A DNA stretch of 64,000 nucleotides from Candidatus Phosphoribacter hodrii (GCA_016707175.1 JADJIB010000003.1:1-64000), one strand, 5' to 3'. Shown: positions 17,181 through 25,172, numbered from the stretch's first letter. Notes: generated by a model not told the origin, from the sequence alone. Made by a program: numbers and translations.

Positions 17181-17398
17181 GGTCAGGTCCTCACGGGAGA
17201 TGCGTGGCCTCATCTCCGAGCCTAGGGGTCGGGGTGCTCATCGGTGAGGAGTCGGGGGCACCGTGCCAGATACCGGACAGGTCCCCTCACATGAGCCAAT
17301 CGGCGCCAGCGGGTATCTGGGGCGTCGGCGGGGGCTCTTCCGGACGTGTCAGCCCGTTCGGGGTGACCACTCTCTCCCCAGCTCAAGGAGCACCAGAC

Positions 17399-18787
17399 AT
17401 GGATGCACAGCAGGAGACCCGGGCGTTGATCCGCCCGGTGAAGGAGTCGATCGAGGACGACCTACTCGCGCGCGAGGGCGTGGTCGGTGTCGACATCGCC
17501 GAGAAGGTCAGCGACGGCAAACCCACGGGGCAACTGTCCATCGTCGTCTTCGTCCAGAAGAAGAAGCCGGGAGCCCGGATCGCCAGGGGTCAGCTCATCC
17601 CCAAGGAGATCGACGGGGTGCCCACGGATGTCCAGGAGCTCGAGATCGAGCTCCAGTCGGCGATGGTCAAGCTCGACGATGTCGTGGGCCTGGTCGACGC
17701 CACCGCCTATCCGAGCCTGCACGGCGGGATCAGCATGGGCCCGCGGCGCAGTGTCTATCTCACCCCGCCCGAAGTGCCGGCGGCGGGCAACTACGTCTTC
17801 GTCGGCACCCTCGGGGCCATGGTTCGGGACCGGGCCAGCGGAGCGACGATGGCCTTGACGAACTTCCACGTGGCCTGTCCGCGGGGCTGGGCGGTCGGAG
17901 ACCGGATGGCCCAGCCCTCCCTGGTGGACAACGCGCCCGCAGCGACCGACTTCGGCTCGCTCACCAGGTCGGTGTTGTCCGAGAACGTCGACGGGGCCGT
18001 CGTCACGCTCGATGCGGGCAAGGCGTGGTCTGCGTCGATCGAGACCATTGGCAACGTCGCCGGGACGGCAGCCGCCACGATCGGTATGCCGGTCCAGAAG
18101 CGGGGCCGCACGACGGAGCACACCTTCGGGACAGTCCGATCGACCGACTTCACAGTGACGATCAACTACGGCGGCGACGTCGGCTCCCGCACCCTGCGCA
18201 ACCAGGTGCGCATCGAGACCGACACGACTCGGTCGGCGCGGTTCTCCCAGAAGGGTGACTCGGGTTCGGTCATCGTCGCGGACGACCGCAATGTCATCGG
18301 CCTGCTGTTCGCCGGTTCCACCGACGGTCAGTGGACCTTTGGCAACCCGATCGCCGCGGTTCAGGACGAGTTGGGCGTCGACATCATCCGGTACGAGGCA
18401 CCGCCCATCATCACCCGACCGTCGGTGTGCGACCCGATCCGCACGGCAGTCATCGTCTGCAACAAGGTCACCCGACCGGCTCTTTGTGAGCCGATCCAGA
18501 CCCGCGTCGTCATCTGCAACAAGATCACCCAACCGGCGGTTTGTGAGCCGATCCAGACCCGCGTCGTCATCTGCAACAAGATCACCCAGCCGGCCGTCTG
18601 CCGGCCGACCCGCATCCCGATCTGCGACCTGCAGCTGACGAGTGCCGCGTGCGACTTCCCGATCCCGCCGCAGGAGAATCCGTTCGGTGACGAGGCGGCA
18701 TACGGGGAGGAGTTCCTCGCGGGCTACCTCGCTGCGCTGGAAGCCGTCGCCACCGAAGAGGCGGCCGACTCGGACGGGCAGAGCTGA
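17399..18787 (+). CDS. Trypsin-like serine protease with Thr-x4-Cys repeat tail
   Basis: A 462-residue protein. The chymotrypsin-fold triad can be read: His157 in NFHVACP, Asp198 in SENVDGAV, Ser288 in KGDSGSVIV. Residues 339-418 form a repeat tail of about 19-residue units (CEPIQTRVVICNKITQPAV) in which Thr339, 349, 358, 368, 377, 387, 396 and 404 are each followed five residues later by Cys344, 354, 363, 373, 382, 392, 401 and 409; a ninth pair is Thr414/Cys418. There is no signal peptide. The ATG has AAGGAG eight bases upstream. Kinase, HopA1-like and LanC-like genes follow in the same operon. I infer that the tail is dehydrated and cross-linked by them. A disulfide-bonded repeat is the alternative. 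Confidence 0.85.
   Translation: MDAQQETRALIRPVKESIEDDLLAREGVVGVDIAEKVSDGKPTGQLSIVVFVQKKKPGARIARGQLIPKEIDGVPTDVQELEIELQSAMVKLDDVVGLVDATAYPSLHGGISMGPRRSVYLTPPEVPAAGNYVFVGTLGAMVRDRASGATMALTNFHVACPRGWAVGDRMAQPSLVDNAPAATDFGSLTRSVLSENVDGAVVTLDAGKAWSASIETIGNVAGTAAATIGMPVQKRGRTTEHTFGTVRSTDFTVTINYGGDVGSRTLRNQVRIETDTTRSARFSQKGDSGSVIVADDRNVIGLLFAGSTDGQWTFGNPIAAVQDELGVDIIRYEAPPIITRPSVCDPIRTAVIVCNKVTRPALCEPIQTRVVICNKITQPAVCEPIQTRVVICNKITQPAVCRPTRIPICDLQLTSAACDFPIPPQENPFGDEAAYGEEFLAGYLAALEAVATEEAADSDGQS
18428..18652 (+). repeat. 57-bp direct repeats encoding the Thr/Cys tail
   Basis: In-gene direct repeat with a 57-base (19-codon) period. Units at 18485-18541 and 18542-18598 are almost identical at DNA level, and the unit before and the partial unit after are diverged. 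The near identity of two units points to recent duplication, so tail length may vary between strains. Confidence 0.9.
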
Positions 18788-18788
18788 C

Positions 18789-19808
18789 GTGACGAGCGCT
18801 CCGGGGTTGTTCGCCGCCGCCATCGCGCGCGGGCTGGTGTCCTCAGGTGAGGTGCTGACCGGTCGCGTGTCGGTGACCGACCAATCCCGGAGCAACGTCG
18901 TGCGCCGGATCGACCTCGACGGTCGGCCGGTCGCCTTCGTCAAGTCACGGGGCGCCGCAGCCACCCTCGACGGCGACGACCCCATCGGGGCCGAGGTGCG
19001 CGTGTTGACGGCGCTGGCCGGGGTGGCCGTCGTGCCGCCCCTCATCGGCGGACCAGACACCGACCTGTGGACCGGTGCCGTGGACGGCATACCCCTGTAT
19101 GCCGTCCACGGCACCGCCGCGCACCTGGTGGCGGTCGTGCGGGCGTGGGGGTCCGCAGTGGCCGGACTCCATCAGGCGGTCGGGGTCGACACCCTTGTCG
19201 CTCAAGGAGTTCCGATGGTCGCGAGGCCGTGGGTCTTGGATCCGGATCGGCTCCCGACCTCGATGGGTGAGCCGGCGGTCGGCTCGCCCCTGGCGGTCCT
19301 GCTCGACGCGGCGCGCAGTGCGCCCGTGCGGGCGATCGCGTCGGAGGTCGCGGCCGGCTGGACGGCCGATGCCCTGCTGCACGGTGACCTCGGGGCCGCG
19401 AACGTGATCGTCGAGGACAGCGCAGCGCCGCTGGTGCGGTTCGTCGATCTCGAAGGTGCCGGGCTCGGGCCGCCCGAGTGGGATCTTGCCTGCGCGTTGG
19501 ACACCCTCGGCGGTCTAGTGCGGCAGTGGGGTTGCCCTGACGTTGTGCCCGCGTTCGTCGCTGGGTATCGCGCGGGCGGCGGCCGCGGCTCGGTCGACCC
19601 GGCGCACCTGGCGATCCGGGCCCTGGTCAGTGGCTGGCAAGGTGCGGCCGGCCTGTTGGTGCGGGGCGACCTGGCTGGCGCGGGCGCCGAGGCCCGCATC
19701 CATCTGGAGCGTTCGCGGCACTGGATGGTGGTGTGGCAGAGGGGCATTGCTCGATCTGCCGAGCCTGCGGTGGGGGCACCCGAGACGCGCGAGCGAGGTG
19801 CCGCCTGA
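18789..19808 (+). CDS. Aminoglycoside-phosphotransferase-like kinase (LanK-type candidate)
   Basis: A 339-residue APH-fold phosphotransferase. The catalytic loop is LLHGDLGAANVIVED (HGDxxxxN), and the metal-binding DxE follows in FVDLEGAG. The N-lobe has VAFVKSRG as the likely ATP-binding Lys. It starts at GTG two bases after the protease stop and overlaps the next gene by TGATG. In class V lanthipeptide clusters an APH-type kinase phosphorylates Ser/Thr of the precursor before a HopA1-domain lyase eliminates phosphate. The gene order here (kinase, HopA1, LanC-like) fits that role. A small-molecule kinase cannot be excluded from sequence alone. Confidence 0.8.
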   Translation: MTSAPGLFAAAIARGLVSSGEVLTGRVSVTDQSRSNVVRRIDLDGRPVAFVKSRGAAATLDGDDPIGAEVRVLTALAGVAVVPPLIGGPDTDLWTGAVDGIPLYAVHGTAAHLVAVVRAWGSAVAGLHQAVGVDTLVAQGVPMVARPWVLDPDRLPTSMGEPAVGSPLAVLLDAARSAPVRAIASEVAAGWTADALLHGDLGAANVIVEDSAAPLVRFVDLEGAGLGPPEWDLACALDTLGGLVRQWGCPDVVPAFVAGYRAGGGRGSVDPAHLAIRALVSGWQGAAGLLVRGDLAGAGAEARIHLERSRHWMVVWQRGIARSAEPAVGAPETRERGAA

Positions 19809-20795
19809 TGAGTGCGATCTCCCTCGCTCATGAGGCCCAACTCGCTCGCGCCCTCGAGGTCGCTGGCGCCACGCTGGCCGGGCGGGCCCCGGAGGCTGTC
19901 CCGGTCGATGAGCTCGCGGCAGTGCTCTACGGCCAGTGGTATGCCGTGCCGAACGCCCCGGCGGCGCTCCTGGCTGCTGCTGCGTCCGAGCGGTCATCAC
20001 GACACACGCTGCCCCTGGCCGCGATCCTTCGGGCGACCCACCCGGACGCCGAGGTTTGGGAGTCGGCGGTCGTCGTCCGGTCAGGTCTGCACGGGACCGT
20101 CGTCGTGCGGATGGAGGCGGGCGGCATACGGGCGGTGGCGCGTGGCGACCTCACGCCGGAGGTGACCGGCAAGGTGGGTCGGACGCCGGAGCCGGGCGAC
20201 CGGGTGGCCGTGCGGGCCCGCGCCGGTGGTCTGGTCGAAGGCGGTTGGTGGCGCACGTGGGGCGGCGGCTGCCGCGCCGGACAAGCGCCTGCGGGTGACC
20301 TCACCCGGATCTACCTCGGGCCTCGCGCCGACCTGATCCACCTGCTCGTCCCGGCCGTCCTGGGAGCCCTCCGCGACCTCGACGTCCCGTGGCTGTTCAA
20401 GGTGGGTTCCGAATGGCCGATGCTGGCGCGTCCGGACGGCGCGGTCCTATATTTGCCGGACACAGCAGTGGGGCTGGCTGCAGGGGACGCGACACCAGTT
20501 GTCGCGCAGCTGGTGGGGGCTGTCGGAGGTCTCGTCAGCGGCTCCGGGACCGGCATTGAGCGTGCCTGTCGCGCAAGGGATTTCGTGGGTGCAAGACCCC
20601 GGTGACGGGTCAAGCTTCGGCGAGTCGGTATGCCGCGCTCTCGCCTTAGCTTTCCTTTCTCGGCCCGAGTTGCACCGACCTGACGATGGGGCGCTGCGGT
20701 CCGAACGCTTCGTCGTCCTCGCTGCTGCCCTGGGCGAGGCCGGTATTGACCCCGAGGCGCCGCACCTGCGCCAGCGTCCGAAGGAAGCCGCATGA
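19808..20795 (+). CDS. HopA1-family protein (LanY-type lyase candidate), one apparent frameshift
   Basis: A protein of about 329 residues related to the type III effector HopA1 family. Motifs in order: QWYAVPNAP (residues about 40-50), DLTRIYLGPRADLIHLL near 175, WLFKVGSEWPMLARPDGAVLYL near 205, and the C-terminal DPGDGSSFGESVCRALALAFL in the +1 frame. The frame breaks near 20555, where one extra base separates the two parts. The second part ends with a stop overlapping the LanC-like ATG, so the composite end is clearly native. In class V lanthipeptide synthesis HopA1-domain proteins are the lyases that form dehydroamino acids from phospho-Ser/Thr. Neither piece looks decayed, so a consensus error is likely. 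Confidence 0.78.
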
Positions 20796-22033
20796 GCACT
20801 TCTGCCGTCAGCACCGCCGAAGCCGTCGCCGAGCGCGCTCTCGGTGCCCTCGTCGGGGCAAAGGTCGAGGACGGATCCGCCGTGGGCTGGCCGGCGTGGG
20901 CGCTGACCGACCCGTCGATCCCCGCGCGGATGGCGGTGGATGACGTCACTCTCTACAACGGCGACGCCGGAATCGCTTGGGCCCTGGCTGGATTGGGTCA
21001 AGCGCTGGATCGGCGAGAGTTGACGGCCTTGGCTGGGCGGGCGGCCACGCGGGTCCTGGGCAACCCCGACGCGTTGTCCGGCGGAGGCTTGCTGGCCGGG
21101 CGGGCGGGGGGTGCGCTCGCGGCATACTCGATCGGGTTGCCGGGCGGCGCGATGTCTTCGCCGAGGCGTCCGATGACCTGTGACCTGACGGATGGCGCTG
21201 CGGGCGTGTTGCTCGCCCAGGTGCGGACCGGGGCGGCGCCTGACCACGATCTGGTGCGCGCGTTGGCCCGGCGAGCTTCGGCTCAGGAGGTCGGCTGGGC
21301 GTGGGCGGACGCGCTGTCTGAGAGTTCTGGGGGGGAGGGTTCGGCGGGGGAGGGGTCGGCCGGGGACGGCGACCGGGGCGCGCCGGCTCCGCTGCTCGGG
21401 TTGGCCCATGGGGCTAGCGGCGTGGCGCTGGCGCTGGTCGAGAGCGCGGCGGTGGCCCCGGAGATGCGCCCTGCCTTGGCTCTCGCGGCGGGTGGACTTG
21501 CTTGGGAGAGTGGGTGGTTCGATCCGCTGCAAGGGTGGCCGGACCTGCGTGGCGACGAGTCGACGTTCCCGGTGTGGTGGTGTCACGGGGCTGCTGGCAT
21601 GACGGCTGTGCGACTGCGTCTGCTCGAGTTGGCTGAGCAAGGCGTCGATCTCGGTATGCCGCTGAGCTCACTCCGGGCGCAGGCTCATGCGGGTCTCGAG
21701 TTGTGCACCGATCACGTCGAGGCGGCCGTGGTGGCTGCCGGTGCCGGGGAGTTGCCGTCCGCCGGGCTGACCCTGTGTCACGGGTTGGGTGGGGCGCTTG
21801 ATGCGTTGGGGTATGCGTCGCAGGTCACCGGTGACGAGGCGCATCGGCTGTTGGCTGCCGATGCGTTGGGGCGGGTGGCGGGCGCCATGGGGGAGGACCC
21901 GATGCAGTGGCCGTCCGGGACGAGAGAGCCCGGGTCGTCGAGCCTGTTCCTTGGGTTGGCCGGTGTGGCGATGATCGCGGCCCGGCTCGCCTGGCCGGAT
22001 GCGGGTGTGCCCTGTCCGTCGCTGCTGCGGTGA
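20792..22033 (+). CDS. LanC-like cyclase
   Basis: A 413-residue protein with the lanthionine cyclase zinc site: Cys264 in WWCHGAAG, and Cys329-His330 in LCHGLGG. Earlier GxxG-type blocks (YNGDAGIAWALAG, LTDGAAGVLLAQ, LAHGASGVALAL) mark the alpha/alpha toroid. LanC enzymes add Cys thiols to dehydroamino acids to form (methyl)lanthionine rings. Its ATG overlaps the stop of the HopA1-like gene. With the kinase it completes the set needed for lanthionine synthesis. No short precursor-peptide gene is seen nearby, and the closest Thr/Cys-rich candidate is the tail of the protease at the start of the operon. A Gly/Ser/Glu-rich insertion lies at residues about 178-195. Confidence 0.85.
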   Translation: MSTSAVSTAEAVAERALGALVGAKVEDGSAVGWPAWALTDPSIPARMAVDDVTLYNGDAGIAWALAGLGQALDRRELTALAGRAATRVLGNPDALSGGGLLAGRAGGALAAYSIGLPGGAMSSPRRPMTCDLTDGAAGVLLAQVRTGAAPDHDLVRALARRASAQEVGWAWADALSESSGGEGSAGEGSAGDGDRGAPAPLLGLAHGASGVALALVESAAVAPEMRPALALAAGGLAWESGWFDPLQGWPDLRGDESTFPVWWCHGAAGMTAVRLRLLELAEQGVDLGMPLSSLRAQAHAGLELCTDHVEAAVVAAGAGELPSAGLTLCHGLGGALDALGYASQVTGDEAHRLLAADALGRVAGAMGEDPMQWPSGTREPGSSSLFLGLAGVAMIAARLAWPDAGVPCPSLLR

Positions 22034-22094
22034 GGTTGGTCGTGACCGCTCGTCTACGATGATTCGTCGGGCCGCGGTTCACTACGCTGCTCGT

Positions 22095-22181
22095 GGAGGG
22101 CTCGCATAGTGGCCTAGTGCGGCGGTCTTGAAAACCGCTATGTCGGCAACGGCATCGTGGGTTCGAATCCCACGCCCTCCG
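22095..22181 (+). tRNA. tRNA-Ser (anticodon TGA)
   Basis: 87-nt gene. The acceptor arm GGAGGGC pairs with GCCCTCC, with discriminator G. The anticodon loop CTTGAAA gives TGA. The variable arm is long, as in all serine tRNAs, and the T-arm GTTCGAATC is canonical. CCA is not encoded. Confidence 0.95.
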
Positions 22182-22275
22182 CTCGCTGGCGCTCGCGGTG
22201 GCCGTAGGACCCACCACGCCCTCCGGTCGCCGGGTTCCCGACCTGCCGACCTGACAGGACCCCCGTGAAAAACCC

Positions 22276-22308
22276 GTGCCTCAGGTACGCACTCCGTACC
22301 TGAGGCAC
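22276..22308. terminator. Terminator-like hairpin, family C repeat (second copy)
   Basis: 14-bp perfect stem GTGCCTCAGGTACG/CGTACCTGAGGCAC with a short loop, preceded by GTGAAAAAC and followed by CTTTTCG. It lies directly at the 3' end of the TetR gene and downstream of tRNA-Ser, so it can end both. It shares the core GTACCTGAGG arms and the GAAAAAC flank with the hairpin at 3366-3400. Confidence 0.75.
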
Positions 22309-23034
22309 TCAGACTTTTCGGCCCTCCTGCCGGTCGCTCGCCACCGTGCCCCGCCGGTCCTGAGCGGCGTGGGCTAGGACCCGGACCGCGGCTGCTGCCT
22401 CGTCGGCCAACTCCGCGGCTTCGGTCGTGCCGGCGACGGCGTTGTTGCTTCGTGCAATGTCGAGGTAGCCCTGGGCCAACGCCGCAGCCTGACGCAACAG
22501 CCGTCCAGCAGCGACGGCGTCGCCCGTCACCGTCATGGCAGGCCAGAGATAGAGCTCGAACAGGCGGCGGGTGACGTCCCGCCGCTGCGGGTCGTCGAAG
22601 GTTCGCAATTCCTCCGCATAGACGAGTTCAAGGCCGACCCCACGCCCCAGGGCGAAGTCGATCCGCGCGCGGGTGAGCTGCGCCAGTGAGTCGATCGCGG
22701 CGGCGACATCCGTGGGATCAGCAGCATGGGGGACGGCAAGGGCAGGGGCAAGGGGGACGCCGCGGGCAACAGTGGGGACGCCACGGGCAGGACCCCCGGC
22801 AGCCGTCATTTGCAGATGCTCCAGCAGGTCCGTCGCCAACGCGGTCGCGGCGGCCGACAGCAGCGCGGTGCGGCTGGCAAAGTGCCGGTACGGGGCGGCC
22901 CCGCTCACCCCTGCCTTGCGCGCAGCCTCCGCAACGGAGAGGCCAGCGACGCCCTTCGCCGAGATCAGGTCGACGGCAGCGGCAATGAGCGCCTGACGAA
23001 GATCGCCATGGTGGTAGGTCGCTCGCTCGCTCAC
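22309..23034 (-). CDS. TetR family transcriptional regulator
   Basis: A 241-residue one-component regulator. The N-terminal helix-turn-helix reads YHHGDLRQALIAAAVDLI, then GLSVAEAARKAGVSGAAPYRHF, the usual TetR recognition helix. The C-terminal domain has the TetR_C group pattern with LTRARIDFALGRGVGLELVY. I chose the GTG at 23034 because GGGAGGTGAC is a strong ribosome-binding site just before it. It is divergent from an aldo-keto reductase gene, and a perfect 21-bp palindrome lies in the shared spacer 31 bases upstream of this start, so it very likely represses both genes. The ligand is unknown. Confidence 0.92.
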   Translation of the reverse strand: MSERATYHHGDLRQALIAAAVDLISAKGVAGLSVAEAARKAGVSGAAPYRHFASRTALLSAAATALATDLLEHLQMTAAGGPARGVPTVARGVPLAPALAVPHAADPTDVAAAIDSLAQLTRARIDFALGRGVGLELVYAEELRTFDDPQRRDVTRRLFELYLWPAMTVTGDAVAAGRLLRQAAALAQGYLDIARSNNAVAGTTEAAELADEAAAAVRVLAHAAQDRRGTVASDRQEGRKV

Positions 23035-23064
23035 GTCACCTCCCGCGCAGCCCGGTTGACCATC

Positions 23065-23085
23065 AATGTAAGAGTCTCTTACATT
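23065..23085. promoter_or_regulatory. TetR operator, 21-bp perfect palindrome
   Basis: AATGTAAGAG-T-CTCTTACATT, ten-base arms about a central T. It sits where the aldo-keto reductase promoter should be: a TTGACC hexamer at 23056-23061 with the palindrome covering the spacer and -10 zone. Binding there would block transcription. Position, symmetry and the adjacent tetR gene support the call. Confidence 0.8.
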
Positions 23086-23146
23086 AGACCCTGCACGCAA
23101 GGTGGCACGCGACCACCACACCCGAAGATCCGGCGAGAGGCCCGCC

Positions 23147-23995
23147 ATGCACAACGTCATCCTGAACAACGGCGTCGAGATGCCGATCCTCGGCTTCGGC
23201 GTCTTCCAGATCCCCGACGACGAGACCCAGGCGGCGGTGGAGGCCGCGCTCGCCGCGGGCTACCGACACCTCGACACGGCGGCGTCTTACGGGAACGAGG
23301 AGGCCGTGGGGCGGGCGATCGTGGCCAGCGGCATCGCGCGATCGGACATCTTCGTCACGACGAAGTTGTGGATCCAGAGCAACCCGACCCAGACCAAAGC
23401 CCGCGCGGCCCTCGAGAAGTCGCTCGAACGCCTCGGCCTCGACGCCGTCGACCTCTACCTCATCCACCAGCCGTTCGGTGACTACTACGGCTCGTGGCGG
23501 GCCATGCAGACCGCCCTCGGTGAGGGTCTGGCTCGCGCGATCGGCGTCTCCAACTTCCAGCCCGACCGGCTCGTCGACCTCATTGAGCACAACGAGATCG
23601 CGCCGGCGGTCAACCAGATCGAGACCCACCCGTTCTTCCAGCGTCAGATCGACCAGGACGTCATGCGCGAGCGCGGCGTGCAGATTGAGTCGTGGGGACC
23701 ATTCGCCGAGGGCCGCAACGGCCTCTTCACCAACCCCGAGTTGAGCGAGATCGCGGCGGCCCGCGGCAAGTCGGTCGCTCAAGTCGTGCTCCGTTGGCTG
23801 ATCCAGCGCGAGGTCGTCGTCATTCCCAAGTCGGTGCGCCCCGAGCGACTGGCCGAGAACCTCGACGTCTTCGGCTTCGAACTCACCGCCGACGACATGA
23901 GCCGGATCGCCACGCTCGACACCGGCGCGTCCGTCTTCTTCGACCACCGTGACCCCGCGATGGTCAGCTGGCTCAACGGTCGCCGCGAGGCCTAA
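23147..23995 (+). CDS. Aldo/keto reductase, 2,5-diketo-gluconate reductase type
   Basis: A 282-residue NADPH-dependent carbonyl reductase of the AKR5 type. The TIM-barrel signatures are complete: GYRHLDTAASYGNEEAVGRA with catalytic Asp and Tyr, the Lys in TKLWIQ, the His in YLIHQPFG, and the C-terminal NADPH-binding VIPKSVRPERLAEN. It should reduce aldehydes, ketones or keto-sugars in the cytosol. It is controlled by the divergent TetR protein through the palindrome between them, so it is probably induced by a toxic carbonyl or xenobiotic. There is no operon partner downstream. Confidence 0.93.
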   Translation: MHNVILNNGVEMPILGFGVFQIPDDETQAAVEAALAAGYRHLDTAASYGNEEAVGRAIVASGIARSDIFVTTKLWIQSNPTQTKARAALEKSLERLGLDAVDLYLIHQPFGDYYGSWRAMQTALGEGLARAIGVSNFQPDRLVDLIEHNEIAPAVNQIETHPFFQRQIDQDVMRERGVQIESWGPFAEGRNGLFTNPELSEIAAARGKSVAQVVLRWLIQREVVVIPKSVRPERLAENLDVFGFELTADDMSRIATLDTGASVFFDHRDPAMVSWLNGRREA

Positions 23996-24028
23996 CTCCT
24001 CGCGCGGTCATGCGACAGACTCCTGGGT

Positions 24029-24922
24029 ATGCCGCCCGCGCCAGGATCGCCCGCGCCAGGACCGCCGGCACCTGACCGTCGTCGCACGCCGAGCACACCC
24101 GCCACGGCGGGCGTCCTCGGCGTCCTCGTCGGCGGCGCCGCGCTGCTCGTCACCCTGGCCGCGCTCGTTGCGTGGCTTTCCCCGGCGACGCTCGGCGAGC
24201 GACCGGCGACCTGCCTCACCACGTCGGGCGCGCGCTGCTTCTGCGAGGCCGTCGGCACCGGCCTGCTGCGCCAACCGGCCAATTCCCTCTCCAGCCTTGG
24301 CTTCTGCGTCGCAGCCGTCACGACGGCCGCGCGCGGAAGGCGACTGGGGCGGCATACCCCTGAGCGGGTCCTCGCCCCCGTTGTCGCGCTGACCCTCGTC
24401 GCGCTCGGGGCGGGCAGTCTGGCCTATCACGCGCAGTTGACCTTCGCCGGGCAGGTGCTCGACGTGCAGGGCATGTACCTCCTGGGAACCCTGCTCGTCG
24501 TCGGTGCCCTCTGGCGGCGTGGCACCCTCGACGCCACCCGCGCGGCAGCCTGGGCGGCGGCCCTCCTGCTCACGCTATTGCTCGCGCAAGCGATCCTGCC
24601 GGACGCGCGGCGCTGGCTGTTCGCGCTCGTCCTGCTCCCCGGGATCGTCCTCGAATGGCGGCTGGCCCCCCGCTCTCGCCCCCTCGCCATCGCGGTGCTT
24701 GCCCTCGGCATCGCGTATGCCGCGTGGCTGGCCGACGATCGGGGTCTGTGGTGTGAGCCGGGCTCCTGGCTGCAGGGCCACGCCCTCTGGCATCTGCTCA
24801 CCGCGCTTGCAGGCGGGCTGCTCGTCGCCCACTACGGCCGAACCGCGTCAGGACACCAAAACGCCCCCGGCGCCAATGCCGGGGGCGAAACGGAACTGCC
24901 GCGAGTTGTGGGTCAGACCTGA
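24029..24922 (+). CDS. Ceramidase-domain integral membrane protein
   Basis: A 297-residue membrane protein with about seven hydrophobic helices. The alkaline-ceramidase-type metal motifs are present: CFCEAVGTGLLRQPANSLSS, then GSLAYHAQLTFAGQVLD and a final HALWHLL. These supply the Glu/His/Asp residues that bind zinc in eukaryotic ceramidases. The Pro/Ala-rich N-terminus before the first helix is cytoplasmic. Bacterial members are widespread but mostly uncharacterised, so hydrolysis of ceramide or another amide lipid is only inferred. Its last codons overlap, on the other strand, a Rho-independent terminator (24857-24887) and the end of a tiny gene. Confidence 0.75.
   Translation: MPPAPGSPAPGPPAPDRRRTPSTPATAGVLGVLVGGAALLVTLAALVAWLSPATLGERPATCLTTSGARCFCEAVGTGLLRQPANSLSSLGFCVAAVTTAARGRRLGRHTPERVLAPVVALTLVALGAGSLAYHAQLTFAGQVLDVQGMYLLGTLLVVGALWRRGTLDATRAAAWAAALLLTLLLAQAILPDARRWLFALVLLPGIVLEWRLAPRSRPLAIAVLALGIAYAAWLADDRGLWCEPGSWLQGHALWHLLTALAGGLLVAHYGRTASGHQNAPGANAGGETELPRVVGQT
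24857..24887 (-). terminator. Rho-independent terminator of the 34-codon minus-strand gene
   Basis: Read on the minus strand: a perfect 10-bp stem CGCCCCCGGC/GCCGGGGGCG around a six-base loop, followed by TTTTGG. It lies 26 bases beyond the small gene's stop and inside the 3' end of the ceramidase-like gene. The one-sided T-run means that it serves the minus strand. Confidence 0.8.
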
Positions 24923-25017
24923 CGTCCCATGACCATGTCACGACGGTCGTAGTGGTAGGTCCCCGCGTGCGAGGTGGTGCGGCCAAACATCGGAAGGTAG
25001 AAAATCCAGCTGGGCAT
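24913..25017 (-). CDS. 34-residue hypothetical peptide in its own transcription unit
   Basis: Begins MPSWIFYLPMFGRTTSHAG and ends with DRRDMVMGRQV. Aromatic residues at the start (W, F, Y, F) are followed by a His/Tyr/Arg-rich part. A well-formed terminator lies right after the stop. Upstream is a 60-base AT-richer leader with a TATGAT hexamer (25078-25083) that could be the -10 box. This makes a transcript of about 220 nt, so the unit is either a small protein gene or an sRNA. Similarity to known families is not recognisable to me. It ends convergent with the ceramidase-like gene and overlaps its last ten bases. Confidence 0.5.
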   Translation of the reverse strand: MPSWIFYLPMFGRTTSHAGTYHYDRRDMVMGRQV

Positions 25018-25172
25018 CGTGTGAACTTCGTTTCGTATCAATGGGTTACGCGCCTCCATATCGGAGACTCGTTGTCTATCATACCATTTCGAGCATGCTG
25101 CTGGCCAATCGGCGGAGCATGCCGAAGCACACGCGGACCCTGGGGAATACCCTGGCGTGCGACGATGACGCC

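Noticed and set aside
17181..17398. A separate small lanthipeptide precursor gene in the divergent promoter region
   Set aside because: I translated the spacer and the gaps in the kinase-HopA1-LanC operon and saw no short peptide with a Ser/Thr/Cys-rich core and a start with a ribosome-binding site. The genes overlap or abut, which leaves no room.
18428..18652. CRISPR-like array, because of regular 57-bp repeats
   Set aside because: The units are contiguous with no spacers, keep the reading frame and encode a protein repeat. No cas genes are present, and no CRISPR array was seen anywhere in the window.
22095..22181. Integration site of a mobile element at the tRNA genes (22095, 35690, 46390)
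   Set aside because: No integrase gene lies beside any of them and no direct repeat of a tRNA 3' end was found nearby. Neighbouring genes are ordinary chromosomal ones.
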